Of a stretch of DNA of 26,035 bases, positions 1 through 9,136 are shown piece after piece (positions within the stretch are counted from its first letter, which is position 1; each line of letters starts with the position of its first letter). Both the position numbers and the translations under genes were made by a program. The stretch is from Haplomitrium mnioides. Its lineage: Eukaryota > Marchantiophyta > Haplomitriopsida > Calobryales. The notes below the pieces were generated by a model. The model was not told where the DNA came from. It saw only the letters and a program-made list of their open reading frames with translations, and ran no database searches. The DNA lies in NCBI GenBank assembly GCA_049999725.1, contig JBNGIS010016805.1, positions 1 to 26,035 of the forward strand. The letters run 5' to 3'.

Positions 1-815
1 TCCATGCGGCCGTAATAGTGACCAGTCTTCGCTTCGTCAGTTGCTGCTCCGCCATCACTTCGGGTCCGTCGGATCTTCCTTCACGGATCCCTGTTAAGTG
101 GGGAACCCACATAGGGAGGCTGATCGGATCTCGTTTAACCAGTCCTCCCCACATCGTGGGATCAAACGGAACCCCATTAACACGTCTCCCCACTTAGGAA
201 GGCTCAGTTCCGATGTTTGTCCGGTTGTGCCCTCTGATGTACTTCTTCCGATACTTGCATCGGACTCCCCCCTTCCTCTTTCGAGAGGACTTCGGACTGC
301 GGGAAAGCATTTGCGTTTACTTGGAGATAGAGGCGTCCCCCGATCCCTGGTGTTGTCGTTGCTCCCCGATGCATGTCGCCCTTGTCCCCTACCTTGAATC
401 CGCCGTTCTCTCTTGCTGGGCGACCCGTTATCCTTCGTTATGGCTTCCTCCTCTGCCCTGCTGACGCGCGACCTCCCTTGAACCTCGTCCTGTGGTCTTC
501 TCGGCCTGATGCTCCATTGCAACTCTCCTCTGCTCTCCCGATCCCCTTCGCCCTACCTCGTCTTCCCTCTCTCTTCCGGTGCCTTCCTTTCTGGTCTTCC
601 TAGCACTGACATGTCTAGCTCTTGCCCCCTTCCTTCGTAATAGGAATCTGATTCCGCTACTTTGGATCAGAAGAATGAAGTGAACCATGCTTATCTTTCG
701 ATTAGAGTTAATGTGGTGCTTTCCGCTCATCTTACCACTTCAGACTAGAGAATTATCATCGCTGCCGCTTCTGGTCCCTTGTAAACCGCATTAGCCCCTG
801 TTCCACTGGCTGACA
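1..815 (-). mobile_element. Giant-LTR family member, 5' (distal U3) end, minus strand (copy H)
   Basis: This is the terminal part of a minus-strand member of the GC-rich repeat family; the rest lies upstream of the window. It matches 24528-25343 along nearly its whole length, at about 90% by eye. Both copies end on the plus strand with CTGGCTGACA, so the element starts TGTCAGCCAG in its own sense. It carries two copies of the GTTAAGTGGGG module (about 90-200). The sequence to the right switches abruptly to a plus-strand family member, in a stretch matching the ACTATCT motif of other copies, which suggests H inserted there. A minus-strand open frame (94-522) exists but begins at TTG, and a TAG lies upstream where the paralogue has CAG. 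I do not treat it as a gene. Confidence 0.7.
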
Positions 816-1556
816 CTATCTGAAGAGGAGGGTGTGTGGGTTGTTGGGCTACAATTGTAAGGCAGCGGGACTCATAAGGGAAGTATTATATTGTAGAAAT
901 CCAGAGGGCCTTCAAGGACTCTGTTCTCTCTTGCATATAGTGTGTAAATCGTTGGCTATATCTGTGTAGCTAGATTTCCTTTCTGCATGTGTGTCCCCTT
1001 GACTTATTAGATTAGAAGGCATTAGGATAGTTGAGCAGACCCTGGGAACAGCCTTGGAGGGGGAGTCCCATCCCTCGACACAAGTTTTGGTATCCTAGGG
1101 GTGAATGCTCTCTGTCCTCGATCCTTTTGCATAGTTAGGAATTAGATCACATTAGGATAGTTAGGATATTCTGTTTTCCGTTCTGAGACAACCCTGAGAG
1201 GGGGAGTCCAGTCTTGTTGTATTGTTCAGGTGGTGCAGGTCACGAGCACCTATTTTGCCCCAAGCACATATAAGGTGCCAGGGTCCCAGGTTTGGACCTT
1301 TGGAATATATGGAAAGAATTACACGAGTGATGGGTGTGATGAATGTGGGTTGGTTTTGAATGAATGAGTTGAGTGCAACCACAAGAAGAGTGAGTGGTGA
1401 ACATAAGGACTGTAAGGAAGGGGAAAGTTCTTAAGGCCTGAAAACGATAACTAGTAAGGGGCCATCTCAGAAAAGAACCTGAAAGCCCGAAACCCGTCCT
1501 CCTCTGCACTCAAAACAGGGCCTGAAAAGGTTAAGGCCTGAAACAGGGGAGCGACA
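816..1556 (+). mobile_element. Giant-LTR family member, R-U5 (3') end, plus strand (copy A)
   Basis: This is the 3' part of a plus-strand LTR that ends in AGGGGAGCGACA at 1556. It aligns over its whole length with 17541-18275 in inverted orientation (about 92% by eye) and with 8797-9563 in direct orientation, less closely. It lacks the clear TATA box of copy B: the equivalent site near 884 reads TATTATATT. Near the 3' end the motif GGCCTGAAA recurs (about 1434, 1520 and 1535). A G-rich GAGGGGGAGTC segment occurs twice (about 1058 and 1198). The upstream part is cut off by copy H. The right flank is AT-rich and has no primer-binding site, which fits a solo LTR. Confidence 0.72.
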
Positions 1557-1913
1557 CAAAGAAACAAATAAATGAGAAAGTCCAATACTTGTTTTTTTAG
1601 TTGCTAAAGACAAACTCTATAGCCAATAGGAAACTATCCCAATTGGTATGCTAAATGTTGATAAATGTTTGACACATATCATCTATAATACAAATAATGT
1701 GCTCCATTTAACCATTTATTTGAGAATGATAAGCCATAGGTATAAAAATTCTAGTGCCCAATAAATTTCTAGTTAAATATAGATTTTTATCATATATAAA
1801 TATATTTTGCATTTCATGATTACGTAAGATAGTATCAAAGTAAATATTTGCTAATTATCAAGCTTCTATTGAGTCCAACATTGTTATAATAAAAAAACAT
1901 TATATTATATTAT
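1557..1913. other. AT-rich spacer without recognisable gene
   Basis: This stretch lies between copy A and the chromovirus 5' LTR. It is strongly AT-rich, with runs of A and T and stops in all frames. I see no coding region, RNA gene or repeat that I can name. It may be the old insertion site of the chromovirus. Confidence 0.5.
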
Positions 1914-1936
1914 TTATAAGAAAATAGAGAGAAGTG

Positions 1937-2044
1937 AAGGAAATGGTAGTGACTATCAAAGTTGGATTACTTTTAGTAAAGTGATATAAGAAGGAAATGG
2001 TGGTGACTACCAAAGTAGGATTACTTTTAGTGATTTGATACAAG
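1937..2044 (+). repeat. 54-bp tandem duplication in LTR U3
   Basis: Two 54-bp units (1937-1990 and 1991-2044) both begin AAGGAAATGGT and contain GTGACTAYCAAAGT and GGATTACTTTTAGT. They differ at only a few positions. The truncated 3' LTR also shows the start of both units, so the duplication probably predates insertion. Confidence 0.85.
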
Positions 2045-2249
2045 GTAACTTGTTTTTAAAGTTACTTTTATTGAGATGGTATAAGCTCACTTTGAGGGCT
2101 GAAAAGTGAGGTAACTTGTAAACAAATGAAGAAGAATGACACACTCTTCTCAAGTATAAGAGTTTTATTACTCAATTTCTCATTCTGCAATTTCTCTCAA
2201 TTGGTTTGAGCTTTTGCATGTGTTCTCTTTGTAGGATTACTTTTCTTGG

Positions 2250-2397
2250 CATTTGGTTGGTTTTGTTGTTTGCCTACATTAGTGTTTGGTTGGTTAATTC
2301 TATTAGAGTTATCTTTGAGTTAGCATTTGGTTGGTTTTGTTGTTTGTCTACATTGGCATTTGGTTGGTTACCTTTATTAGAGTTATCTTTGAGCTAC
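2250..2397 (+). repeat. 74-bp tandem duplication in LTR R-U5
   Basis: Two 74-bp units start at 2250 and 2324. Each contains CATTTGGTTGGTTTTGTTG and then TTAGAGTTATCTTTGAG. The GT-rich strand gives an open frame of hydrophobic residues, which is an artefact of composition. Confidence 0.85.
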
Positions 2398-2433
2398 TAC
2401 TCATTTAGAGTTTGTCTTTGAGTTCTTTTGCAT

Positions 2434-2445
2434 TGGTATCAAAGC
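2434..2445 (+). promoter_or_regulatory. Primer-binding site, initiator-Met tRNA type
   Basis: TGGTATCAAAGC lies one base after the LTR's terminal CA. It matches the usual plant initiator-Met PBS (TGGTATCAGAGC) at 11 of 12 positions. It fixes the element's orientation and the LTR boundary. Confidence 0.85.
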
Positions 2446-2499
2446 TAAAGTTCTTTTTGGTAGTGAGTTACATATAGAATCAAGGTACAATTAGAGCGG

Positions 2500-3300
2500 T
2501 GATTCAAGAAATACATCAACAAATTAAACATCTTTCTCGTCTTTTGGAAGTTCAAATGCAAAAGGAGAAAATAACGTCATTTTGAGAAGAAAAGAATCAT
2601 GTGTAGTTTCCAAGCTGAAAGCATATGATGGAAAAATCGTTCTTGGTGCAATTGAGAATTTCTTATTTGATTACGAGCAATACTTCAAAGCTACAAGCAC
2701 AAGAGAAGATGGTCGGCGAATTTTATTTGTGGAAAGTCAATTAGATGGAGATGTCAAATAGACTTAGAGGAGACATCAAATAGAGCAAGTACAATGTGGG
2801 TTTGTTATTCTAATTGATTCTTGATTTCAGTTCAAGACTGTTATGATTTCAAGATTTAGAGTTCTAAATGCTCCAAAGATAGCGAGAGATCATCTCACAA
2901 AATTGAAGAAATTTGGTAAAGTAAAGAGTTTACTTTGCTTAATTTCAAAATACCATAATGCAAATTCTCAATATGGGAGAAGAAGAAGTACTAAATTGCT
3001 TTGTTTTGGGATTGAAGCCTCACATGAGAATGAAAGTAACAAAGAGATAGATTGCTCAATTAGAAGAAGCAATATGTATGGCGGAGCGGTTTGACTCATT
3101 ATTTGCTATTACAAAAGTTATACCAAGTCCTTTACTAGTAGCACCAATAGATTATATGCCTACCAATGAAGTTGTACCTATGAAGATTTATGAGGTACAA
3201 TGACTAGCACTCGTCGATGTGGAGCATGAACAACTACGCCAAAATAGAGTATGTTTTTATTGTTGAAAACTTGGTTATAAGATTGCCAATTGTCCACATT
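2500..3300 (+). pseudogene. Chromovirus gag remnant with zinc knuckle
   Basis: Gag (capsid and nucleocapsid) survives in several frames. Around 2617-2758 the translation resembles the conserved gag block with a Y-D-G start and a DYEQYF segment, then hits TAG. Around 2843-2960 a KIARDHLTKLKKFGKVK segment matches the region of plant gypsy gag that normally reads A-D-K-L-G-V-Y. After a frameshift, around 3010-3110, a GLKPH-type segment is followed by AERFDSLF. The zinc knuckle is at 3252-3293: Cys-Phe-Tyr-Cys, a stop, then Lys-Leu-Gly-Tyr...Cys, so the CCHC histidine has become Tyr. No credible start codon remains. Confidence 0.75.
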
Positions 3301-3360
3301 GCTAGTGTTGACTTTGCCTTCTTAATCATGTAGAAATAGTGGAAGAGAAGAACCAGAAAA

Positions 3361-3760
3361 ATGACAGATCTCAGTAAAACCATTGAACAACTAACTGAGG
3401 GCTTAATTAGTTCTAATGGAACCAAAAACTTGGCAAGAATTCAAATTACATTGTTCCACCTTGATGGCATGATTGATGAAAATTCTTGTAGAATGTTGGT
3501 GACTTATGGAAGCTCTAGAAAATTCATGTCATTACGGTTTGCTAAGAGAATCAAATTAAAAGTTATGTCTATCAATTGCAGTTTGGTGACTATAGTTGAT
3601 AGTCAAAATTATGATGTGTTCCAATCTCAAAACCCATTTCTTATAAGGATTGGAAGTGAGTATATAGAATTTATGTAGTTTATTATTGCACCAATTCAAT
3701 TTGACATTATTTTAGACTTGTCTTAGCTTAAAGATTGATTCGCTTAAGTTGATTAGGCAA
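3361..3760 (+). pseudogene. Chromovirus aspartic protease remnant
   Basis: A 105-codon open stretch (3361-3678) covers the protease region. Around 3499-3540 the sequence LVTYGSSRKFMSLRFAK aligns with the usual L-V-D-S-G-A-S-x-N-F block. The catalytic Asp is lost: the triad position reads Tyr-Gly-Ser. Downstream, around 3700-3740, FDIILDLS followed by a stop matches the conserved Y-D-V-I-L-G-M-x-W-L segment at the protease end. Stops and the missing Asp mean it is inactive. Confidence 0.7.
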
Positions 3761-3959
3761 AACAACAAATTCAAGTTACTTTGAAAGGTAACCATTTTTT
3801 TAGCATCTATTACCATTGACAAAGATGTCCAAATCAGTTCAATATATCAAATTTTTCGAGAAAGAGTTGTTTGTCTTTGTTGTTTGAATCAAACATATCA
3901 TGGACTTGAGTAAAATTGGAAGGAATTTTGCATCTACCTCAATGATTCATGATATTTTG

Positions 3960-5130
3960 AAGGAATTTATGGATGTGTCTTTTGATGACTGATGAATGCT
4001 TTTTCTAATTGAGTTGTTGCAACAAAGTACTCTTTTTAGTTGGTTTCTATATTGATTATCTACACAAGAATTGGAAGGCTTTTGCAAAACCTTAATGGAT
4101 TTTTTTGAAAATAATTTAGTCAATATAGTAATTTGTCTTGGGAAGCATCATTGTTCTTTGTTCTACCCTTCTTTGGTGATGAGAAAAATAGTGAATATAA
4201 TCTATCATTTGACACATACTGGTGATTTGTTAGATCAATTAATCAGTGCAAGATTCTTTTCTAAGTTTGATCTTTAAAATGGCTATTGGAAAACTTCTAT
4301 TAGGCCAAATGATGTGCTAAATGCGTCTTTTTGCACAAAGTATAGGTATTTTGAGTGGAAAGTTCTTACATTTGGTCTCACTAATATACCAAAAATATTC
4401 ATAGATGAAATGCATCGAGGTTTGGAGAGATTGTTTGATAAGTGAGTTTGTAATTTTTGGATGATATTCTTATCTTTAGCAAAACAAATCTCAAACATTG
4501 TGGCCACCTCAAAGAGTTGTTGCAAAGATTTCGTAAGTGAAAGTTCTATTGCAAAAAGTCCAAGTGTGAAATTTGAAAACAAGAGATGACTTATCTAGAG
4601 CATAAGCTGTCTGTAGATGGTATCAAGATAGAGGAAGAATAAGTTAAAGTTATCTCATAGTGGCTAATGCCAAAAGATGGAAAGGATGTTAGAGCATTCA
4701 ATGAATTGGCAAGCTTTTATCGGTGGTTCATCCATTACTATATGCATATTTTTTGCACCGCTTATAGGTTTGCTAGGCAAGGATGCCAAGTTTCAGTGGA
4801 TTGCTAAAGATTAAACATCATTTCAACAACTCAACGATGCAATCTCTGCTTGTTCTATTTTACAATTACATGATCTAAAACTACTTTTCATAATTGATTT
4901 TGATGTTTCTAACTTTTTCTATTAAAGAAATCTTACAGTATGAGTTTGAAGATGGACTTCATCCAGATGCCTTCATGTCAAGTCAATGAAATTCAACAGA
5001 GAAAAAAATATTATGCAAATAAATTGTTGTCATCGTTGAGAGTATCAATTACAACTTTTTGATATCAAGTTGGAGTATAAGCCAAGAAGGTTCCACACCA
5101 TTTTACATACATTATCACGTAGGCTAGATT
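3960..5130 (+). pseudogene. Chromovirus reverse transcriptase and RNase H remnant
   Basis: The RT start is marked near 3957 by ILKEFMDV, equivalent to the L-x-E-F-x-D-V-F segment before gypsy RT. Around 4240-4330 FFSKFDL, a stop, then NGYW matches the FSKLDL-GY motif. Around 4366-4400 TFGLTNIPKIF matches FGLTNAPATF. The catalytic box is at 4454-4465, reading Phe-Leu-Asp-Asp, so both Asp codons survive but lie in a shifted frame. RNase H is weaker: near 4866-4915 its T-D-A-S block reads F-D-V-S. The domain end near 5070-5125 has EYKPRRFHT...LSRR, matching the usual KPG...ADALSRR. Many stops and frameshifts. Confidence 0.82.
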
Positions 5131-5149
5131 ATCAATTATCGTTAGATAC

Positions 5150-5735
5150 TTTGGAGGTGGTAAATTTTAGCATACTACATCTTAATGGTTCAACTAGTGA
5201 AAATTATCGACAAAAATTGCAGTATAATGCTTTCATCAATCTTGTTTGAGCACAATTGGTAGTACAAAATAGTGATTATCATATCTTTTCCATTAGAAAT
5301 GGTATTTTCTATCGAGCTCATCTTTGTTCCACAAGATGATATACTTCAAATGGCTCGTATACAAGAAGCATACAACATTCCAATCTTCTGGCATCTTGGA
5401 GTAGGCATGACTACATAGCTACTTCAACATACTTGATGGTGATGTTCATGGATTTGTTTGTTCTTGTGAAAGTTTTCAGCAAAACAAAGTTTCAAATCAA
5501 AAACCAATTAGGCTTATATAGCTACTACCAATTTCTACTGCTTATCGGGAACATGTAAGTTTGGATCTTGTAACTTTGTCTCTAACTACACCTCATGGGT
5601 TTATTGCAATTGTGATGTTTGTGAACCAGCTTAGCGAACATATTTATTTAGCACCAAGGTGGACACAATAGGTGCTCTACAATTGGTAAAAAGTTTAATA
5701 TTGTCTTTTACTATCATAAAATACTCCAAGGTTAA
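5150..5735 (+). pseudogene. Chromovirus integrase, N-terminal part
   Basis: This holds the zinc-binding N-terminus and the first third of the catalytic core. Around 5365-5430 a QEAYN...FWHLGVGMTT segment corresponds to the H-x3-H half of the HHCC finger (normally HD...GGHLGVxKT). The first catalytic Asp is in SLDLVT (GAT at 5564-5566), followed by TTPHGFIAIVMFV, matching the strand after it. The segment ends at 5735, where copy B is inserted, just before the conserved GIPK-x-I-x-SDRD block that resumes at 9564. Confidence 0.78.
5731..5735. repeat. Left flank of copy B, probable target-site duplication
   Basis: GTTAA here versus ATTAA at 9564-9568, 4 of 5 identical if the element starts at TG. 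Shifting by one base gives a perfect TTAAT at 5732-5736 and 9565-9569. Both flanks belong to one interrupted integrase gene. Confidence 0.65.
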
Positions 5736-6414
5736 TGTCAGCAAGTGTTTTTGAGCATTCAAGGAGAATTCACTAAAGCAGAAGCATCAGCGATCCAAAT
5801 GCTCCTTAGCAAGTGTGAAGGCCTCGGAGGAACAACTGCTTACGTGAAACAGCTGATAAGAGCAGGGTGTATGAGTCCTGGGAGGGAAACAGAATCATGG
5901 CGGAGGAGAGGAGGAAGGAGAGCAGGGATCGCCAGCCAGGGGAGGGGCCCCATTTTCAAATTCAAAGCAGGCCAGCGGGACTCCATGGGCCTAAGGAGGA
6001 TGCGGGGATGGGAGCTGGGGAGAAGGAGTAGACTCGCCACCCATGGCGAGGCGATCGCAGGAGGAAGAAGAAGGGATCAGCAACAAGGAAGCCCGAAGGC
6101 ACTCCGAAGAAAGGCAGATCGCGGGAGCCCTACAGCGGCCACAAAACTGGGAAACAAGCATCAAGAGCTGACAAGGAGGAGGTGAGATCTTCACGAGGGC
6201 GAGCAAGGCCAGGGAAGAGGGACGCCTCGATCCCGCAAGCAAGAGCGAGCCCTGTAGAGGCCGATCGAACGATCCGTCTGAGTCGGTAAGTCCTGGCGAA
6301 CGAGTGAAGTCCCCGAGAGGTCCCGCGAGATTCCACGGAAACGTGGCGTCTCCAGAGCCATCGTGGGATTCCACGGACTACGTGGCAGCACTAGGAGGCC
6401 CGCAGATCTGAGGA

Positions 6415-6505
6415 AAGGCGCCTCCCTAAGTGGGGAGCTCGCTTAACCTGGTTCCGAAGCATCTCACGATGTGGGGAGCCCGGTTAAGAGGGATCCGCGA
6501 GGAAC
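6415..6505 (+). repeat. Palindrome module in copy B
   Basis: Contains CTCCCTAAGTGGGGAGC and then GATGTGGGGAGCCCGGTTAA, the plus-strand form of the GGATCC...GTTAAGTGGGCTCCCCACTTA module seen in minus-strand members (for example 20060-20140). Just downstream, GGATCCGCGAGGAACCCAAC is also shared with 20040-20055. Confidence 0.7.
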
Positions 6506-6539
6506 CCAACAGGGGAGCAAGTAAAGGGGCCCGAAACAG

Positions 6540-7010
6540 CGATTTATCGCGGGTCTGGCCGATGGAAATCGGGAGGGTGCCGGAAGAGGGATCTATCGAA
6601 GATCCGAGAGGAGGAGAAGCGCGGAAGCCGAAGGGGCGACCTAGCGCAGATTCGCCAAAGAGGAAGCACACAGGAAGAGCCGAAAGGGGGACTGATCCTT
6701 GATCTGACCGAATGAGAATGAGTGAAGGCGAAAAGACGACTTATTGGCGAACCGGTTCTAACGACTTGCATCAGTGGCGAAGCGGTAACCCAGCGCAAAC
6801 CGTCCAACAGGAAGAAGGCTGAGCCAGAAGGGCGACATGGCGCCTATCCGGTGGGGAGAAACGAAGGGCACGGCGAAAGCACGATATGTCAGCGAATTGG
6901 CGAGCGAGATGAGGGCGGCCGGAAAACGACGGTAACGCCGGTGCGACTGACGAAGGAGCTATAGGCGCCGAAAGGGTGACACTTTGCCGCTTCGGTATCC
7001 AGAAGGTAAA
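6540..7010 (+). repeat. Degenerate short tandem array (GCCGAAAGGGYGA type)
   Basis: The motif GCCGAAAGGG and variants recur roughly every 45-70 bp (for example about 6630, 6678, 6730, 6770 and 6970), often next to GATC or CGATC. The same motif reads TTTCGGC in minus-strand copies (14390-14960, 19800-20000, 21680-22130). Period and copy number are blurred by divergence. Confidence 0.55.
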
Positions 7011-7207
7011 AGCTCGACGGGGTGCGGCGGAAAGTTTGAAAGGGGCGAACAGTCTGAAAGGGCCTAGTAGTTCTTATAGCAAGCTTTCCAAAGTGTTAAC
7101 GAAGCTAACCTCAGGCGCGCATGGTTCTTACTTCAAAGGAACGTCGAAACGACGACATCGACTCTGTTCTTATTCGGCGAGTAGACGAAGTCCAGCGGTT
7201 CTATGGA

Positions 7208-7215
7208 TGACGTGG
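7208..7215 (+). promoter_or_regulatory. bZIP-type TGACGTGG octamer in copy B U3
   Basis: An exact TGACGTGG, the plant C-box/G-box hybrid (hexamer) bound by bZIP factors. Exact copies also occur, as CCACGTCA, at 14319, 19333, 21198, 21322 and 23824, all in this family. Binding is inferred from the motif only. Confidence 0.45.
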
Positions 7216-7317
7216 CGAGCGCAGGGAGTCCGCGGGAGGGCATCGGAGACGTGGCGCGCTGAGGATCCGGGAGGGGTTTCCGAAGGTCAACTTCGGAAGA
7301 AGGGTCCGCGCGACGGT

Positions 7318-7508
7318 CCGCCTACCCCTTGCGGGGCGGCGTCGGATGGCGCCCTTCAGAAGACGTGGCGAGCCCAGAAACCCCGAGGCATTTCACGGGA
7401 CACGCGGCGCTTGGAGAGGAGTTCACTTGACCTCGGGCAGCATGCAGGTGAACAACGGAAGGAGAGGTCAGCGCGACGGTCAGCCTACCCCCATGCGGGG
7501 CGGCGTCG
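7318..7508 (+). repeat. Two hairpin modules in copy B
   Basis: Two copies of the family's hairpin module, at 7318-7342 and 7481-7508, about 165 bp apart. Read on the minus strand they contain CCGCCCCGCAAGGGGTAG and GCCGCCCCGCATGGGGGTAG. CCCC and GGGG pair around a four-base loop, flanked by CGCC/GGCG arms. Each copy is followed by a GACGTGGCG-like or GATGTGGCG segment. Confidence 0.75.
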
Positions 7509-7901
7509 GACGGCGGCGCAGCGGATGATGTGGCGCAAGGAGGAGAGAGAGGTATCTACGGAGGAATCTTAGGAGATTCCTGGGAGCTGGTTCCGTGGGG
7601 CACTTCGGAAGTTGGCTCCGAAGGCCTCTTCGGACTCGGTTTTGCGGGAATCTCTCCTCGCAAGATTCCTCGTGGCTCTTCTTCCAAGTTACCGTTGTCC
7701 TTGGATTTTCTTCAACCAACTGCTGGACACGCGGCGCTTCCTCCCATCCCGTGGGAACGGGATTACCTACCAGTGAAGCCACGCGTCGTCGTCCTCTGTT
7801 TTGAGCCAACGGCAATAACGACTATTCATCAGATCTGGTGTCGGGGGGCAACGCGAGAGAGGAGTATATATTGTTTGTCTTCGAAATCCTTCGGGTTGAT
7901 G

Positions 7902-8534
7902 CACGGGCAATTGCTGGAGACATAGCGCTGCGGGGCACGCGATTCGCGCATGGTAAAGCAGGGCAATTACTCATTGAATTGCTACGTGAAGCAGAGTTAC
8001 TCGCTCCAGGGGGCCAAGGGGATTCGGAGGTGGACTGGAGGGGCGTCGAGTGTTGCATGAGTAGTGAGCTCTGGATGCTCGAGCGATCTAGGTGAACTCG
8101 TCCTTGCCGGTGGACCAGAGCGGAGGGTTACTGATACGATAGCTCGGAAGGAGTTTTCGGTCGGCCAAGAACTAAGGAGAGGCTGCCTGGTAGTGAGCTG
8201 GGGGTCGTCTCGGCGTTTCACGGGCCATTGCGGGGTGACAACGATAGCAAGAAAGGGGATTGCGCATGGTAAGGTAGGGCGATATTCAATTGAAGGCTAC
8301 GTGAAGTAGGGGTACTAGCTCCGGGGGGCTAGGGGGATTCGGAGGTGGACTGGAGGGGCGCCGAGTGTTGCATGAGTAGTGAGCTCTGGATGCTCGGGCG
8401 ATCCAGGTGAACTCATCCTTGCCGGTGGACTAGAGCGGAGGGTTACTAATACGATAGCTCGGAAGGGGTTTTCGGTCGGCCGAGAACTAAGGAGAGGCTG
8501 CCTAGTAGTGAGCTGGGAGTCTTTTGGCATTTCT
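7902..8534 (+). repeat. 315-bp tandem repeat, two units
   Basis: The first unit runs from about 7902 to 8218 and the second from about 8219 to 8534. Fixed landmarks give the period: ACGTGAAG at 7984 and 8299, GAGCTCTGG at 8066 and 8381, GGCTGCCT at 8181 and 8496. Units are about 88% identical by eye. Copy C has only one unit (about 18630-18950), so this is a duplication private to copy B or lost from C. Several open frames in it are by-products of the repeat. Confidence 0.88.
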
Positions 8535-8604
8535 GTGTGCAAGCGCATCAACCTAGAGTGTTCGGAGAACACTCTGGTGTGTTAAATCTTCAAGTGGGCT
8601 GAGA

Positions 8605-8621
8605 GGGGGGGGGGGGGGGGG
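8605..8621 (+). repeat. G17 homopolymer in U3
   Basis: A run of 17 G follows GCTGAGA. The same place in copy C (18445-18454, minus sense) holds a run of 10, so the tract belongs to the element and varies in length. Long G tracts can form quadruplexes and are prone to sequencing length error. Confidence 0.85.
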
Positions 8622-8853
8622 TGTGCGAGTGTCGGTGCACTGGGCGTAGTAAGACCCGTCGAGGCTCAGGGTGGAGTGGGCTACCGGCAGTTGGTAAAGC
8701 TGTCTTCTAGAGGTGGAAGTAAAAGAAACTCTCTTCAAATCCTGAGGAAGTAAAAGCAGGGCTTCTCGTGAGGGCAGTAGAAAAACTATCTGGAGTGGAG
8801 GGTGTGTGGGTTGCTGGGTTGCAGTTGTAAGGCAGCGGGATTCACAAGGGAAG

Positions 8854-8862
8854 TATAAATAG
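8854..8862 (+). promoter_or_regulatory. TATA box of copy B LTR
   Basis: TATAAATAG is a consensus plant TATA box, in GGGAAGTATAAATAG. It sits where the module-rich part gives way to the AT-richer 3' part, as expected at a U3-R border. Transcription would start near 8885. Copies A and C have mutated versions, TATTATATT and TATCAATTT. Confidence 0.65.
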
Positions 8863-9103
8863 TTAGAATTCCAGAGGGCCTTCAAGGACTCTGTTTTCTC
8901 TTGCATATATTGTATATATGTGTTGTTTATATATGTGTAGTTAGATTGCCTTTCTGCATGTGTGTCCCTTTGAGTTATTAGATTAGTGGACATCAGATCA
9001 GCTGAGCAGACCCTGGGAACACACTTGAAGGGGGAGTCCAATCCCTTGACACAAGTCTGGTATCCTGGGGGTGAATGCTCTCTGTTCTTGATCCTATTTG
9101 CAT

Positions 9104-9136
9104 AGTTAGGAATTAGTTAGGAATTAGTTAGGAATT
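9104..9136 (+). repeat. 11-bp tandem triplication in R-U5
   Basis: AGTTAGGAATT is repeated three times exactly (9104, 9115 and 9126). Copies A and C have a single AGTTAGGAATT here, so the expansion is specific to copy B. Confidence 0.9.

Larger units (their letters stand above)
1914..2432 (+). repeat. Chromovirus 5' LTR
   Basis: The left boundary comes from homology to 10421 onward: both copies share ATAAGAAAATA and then a GTGACTRTCAAAGTT block. The expected TG at the start reads TT here. The right boundary is the CA at 2431-2432, just before the primer-binding site. A TATA-like TATAAGAG sits near 2155. Two internal tandem duplications (1937-2044 and 2250-2397) account for nearly half its length. 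The 519-bp size is ordinary for a plant chromovirus LTR. Confidence 0.75.

Noticed and set aside
2206-2421. Small hydrophobic protein (71 codons)
   Set aside because: It is encoded by the GT-rich 74-bp tandem duplication in the chromovirus LTR; the hydrophobicity comes from TTT/TTG/GTT codons.
7318-7508. Possible CRISPR array or Rho-independent terminators from the repeated GC hairpins
   Set aside because: Spacing is irregular, intervening sequence is itself homologous between copies, no T-tract follows, and the setting is plant retrotransposon DNA.
6976-7572. 198-codon plus-strand open frame in copy B
   Set aside because: It spans two hairpin modules in CpG-rich repeat sequence, where stop codons are rare by composition. 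No domain, and the product is only Arg/Gly/Ser-rich.
8553-9041. 162-codon minus-strand frame in copy B
   Set aside because: Antisense to the LTR, crosses the G17 tract (giving a proline run) and the TATA box. Composition artefact.
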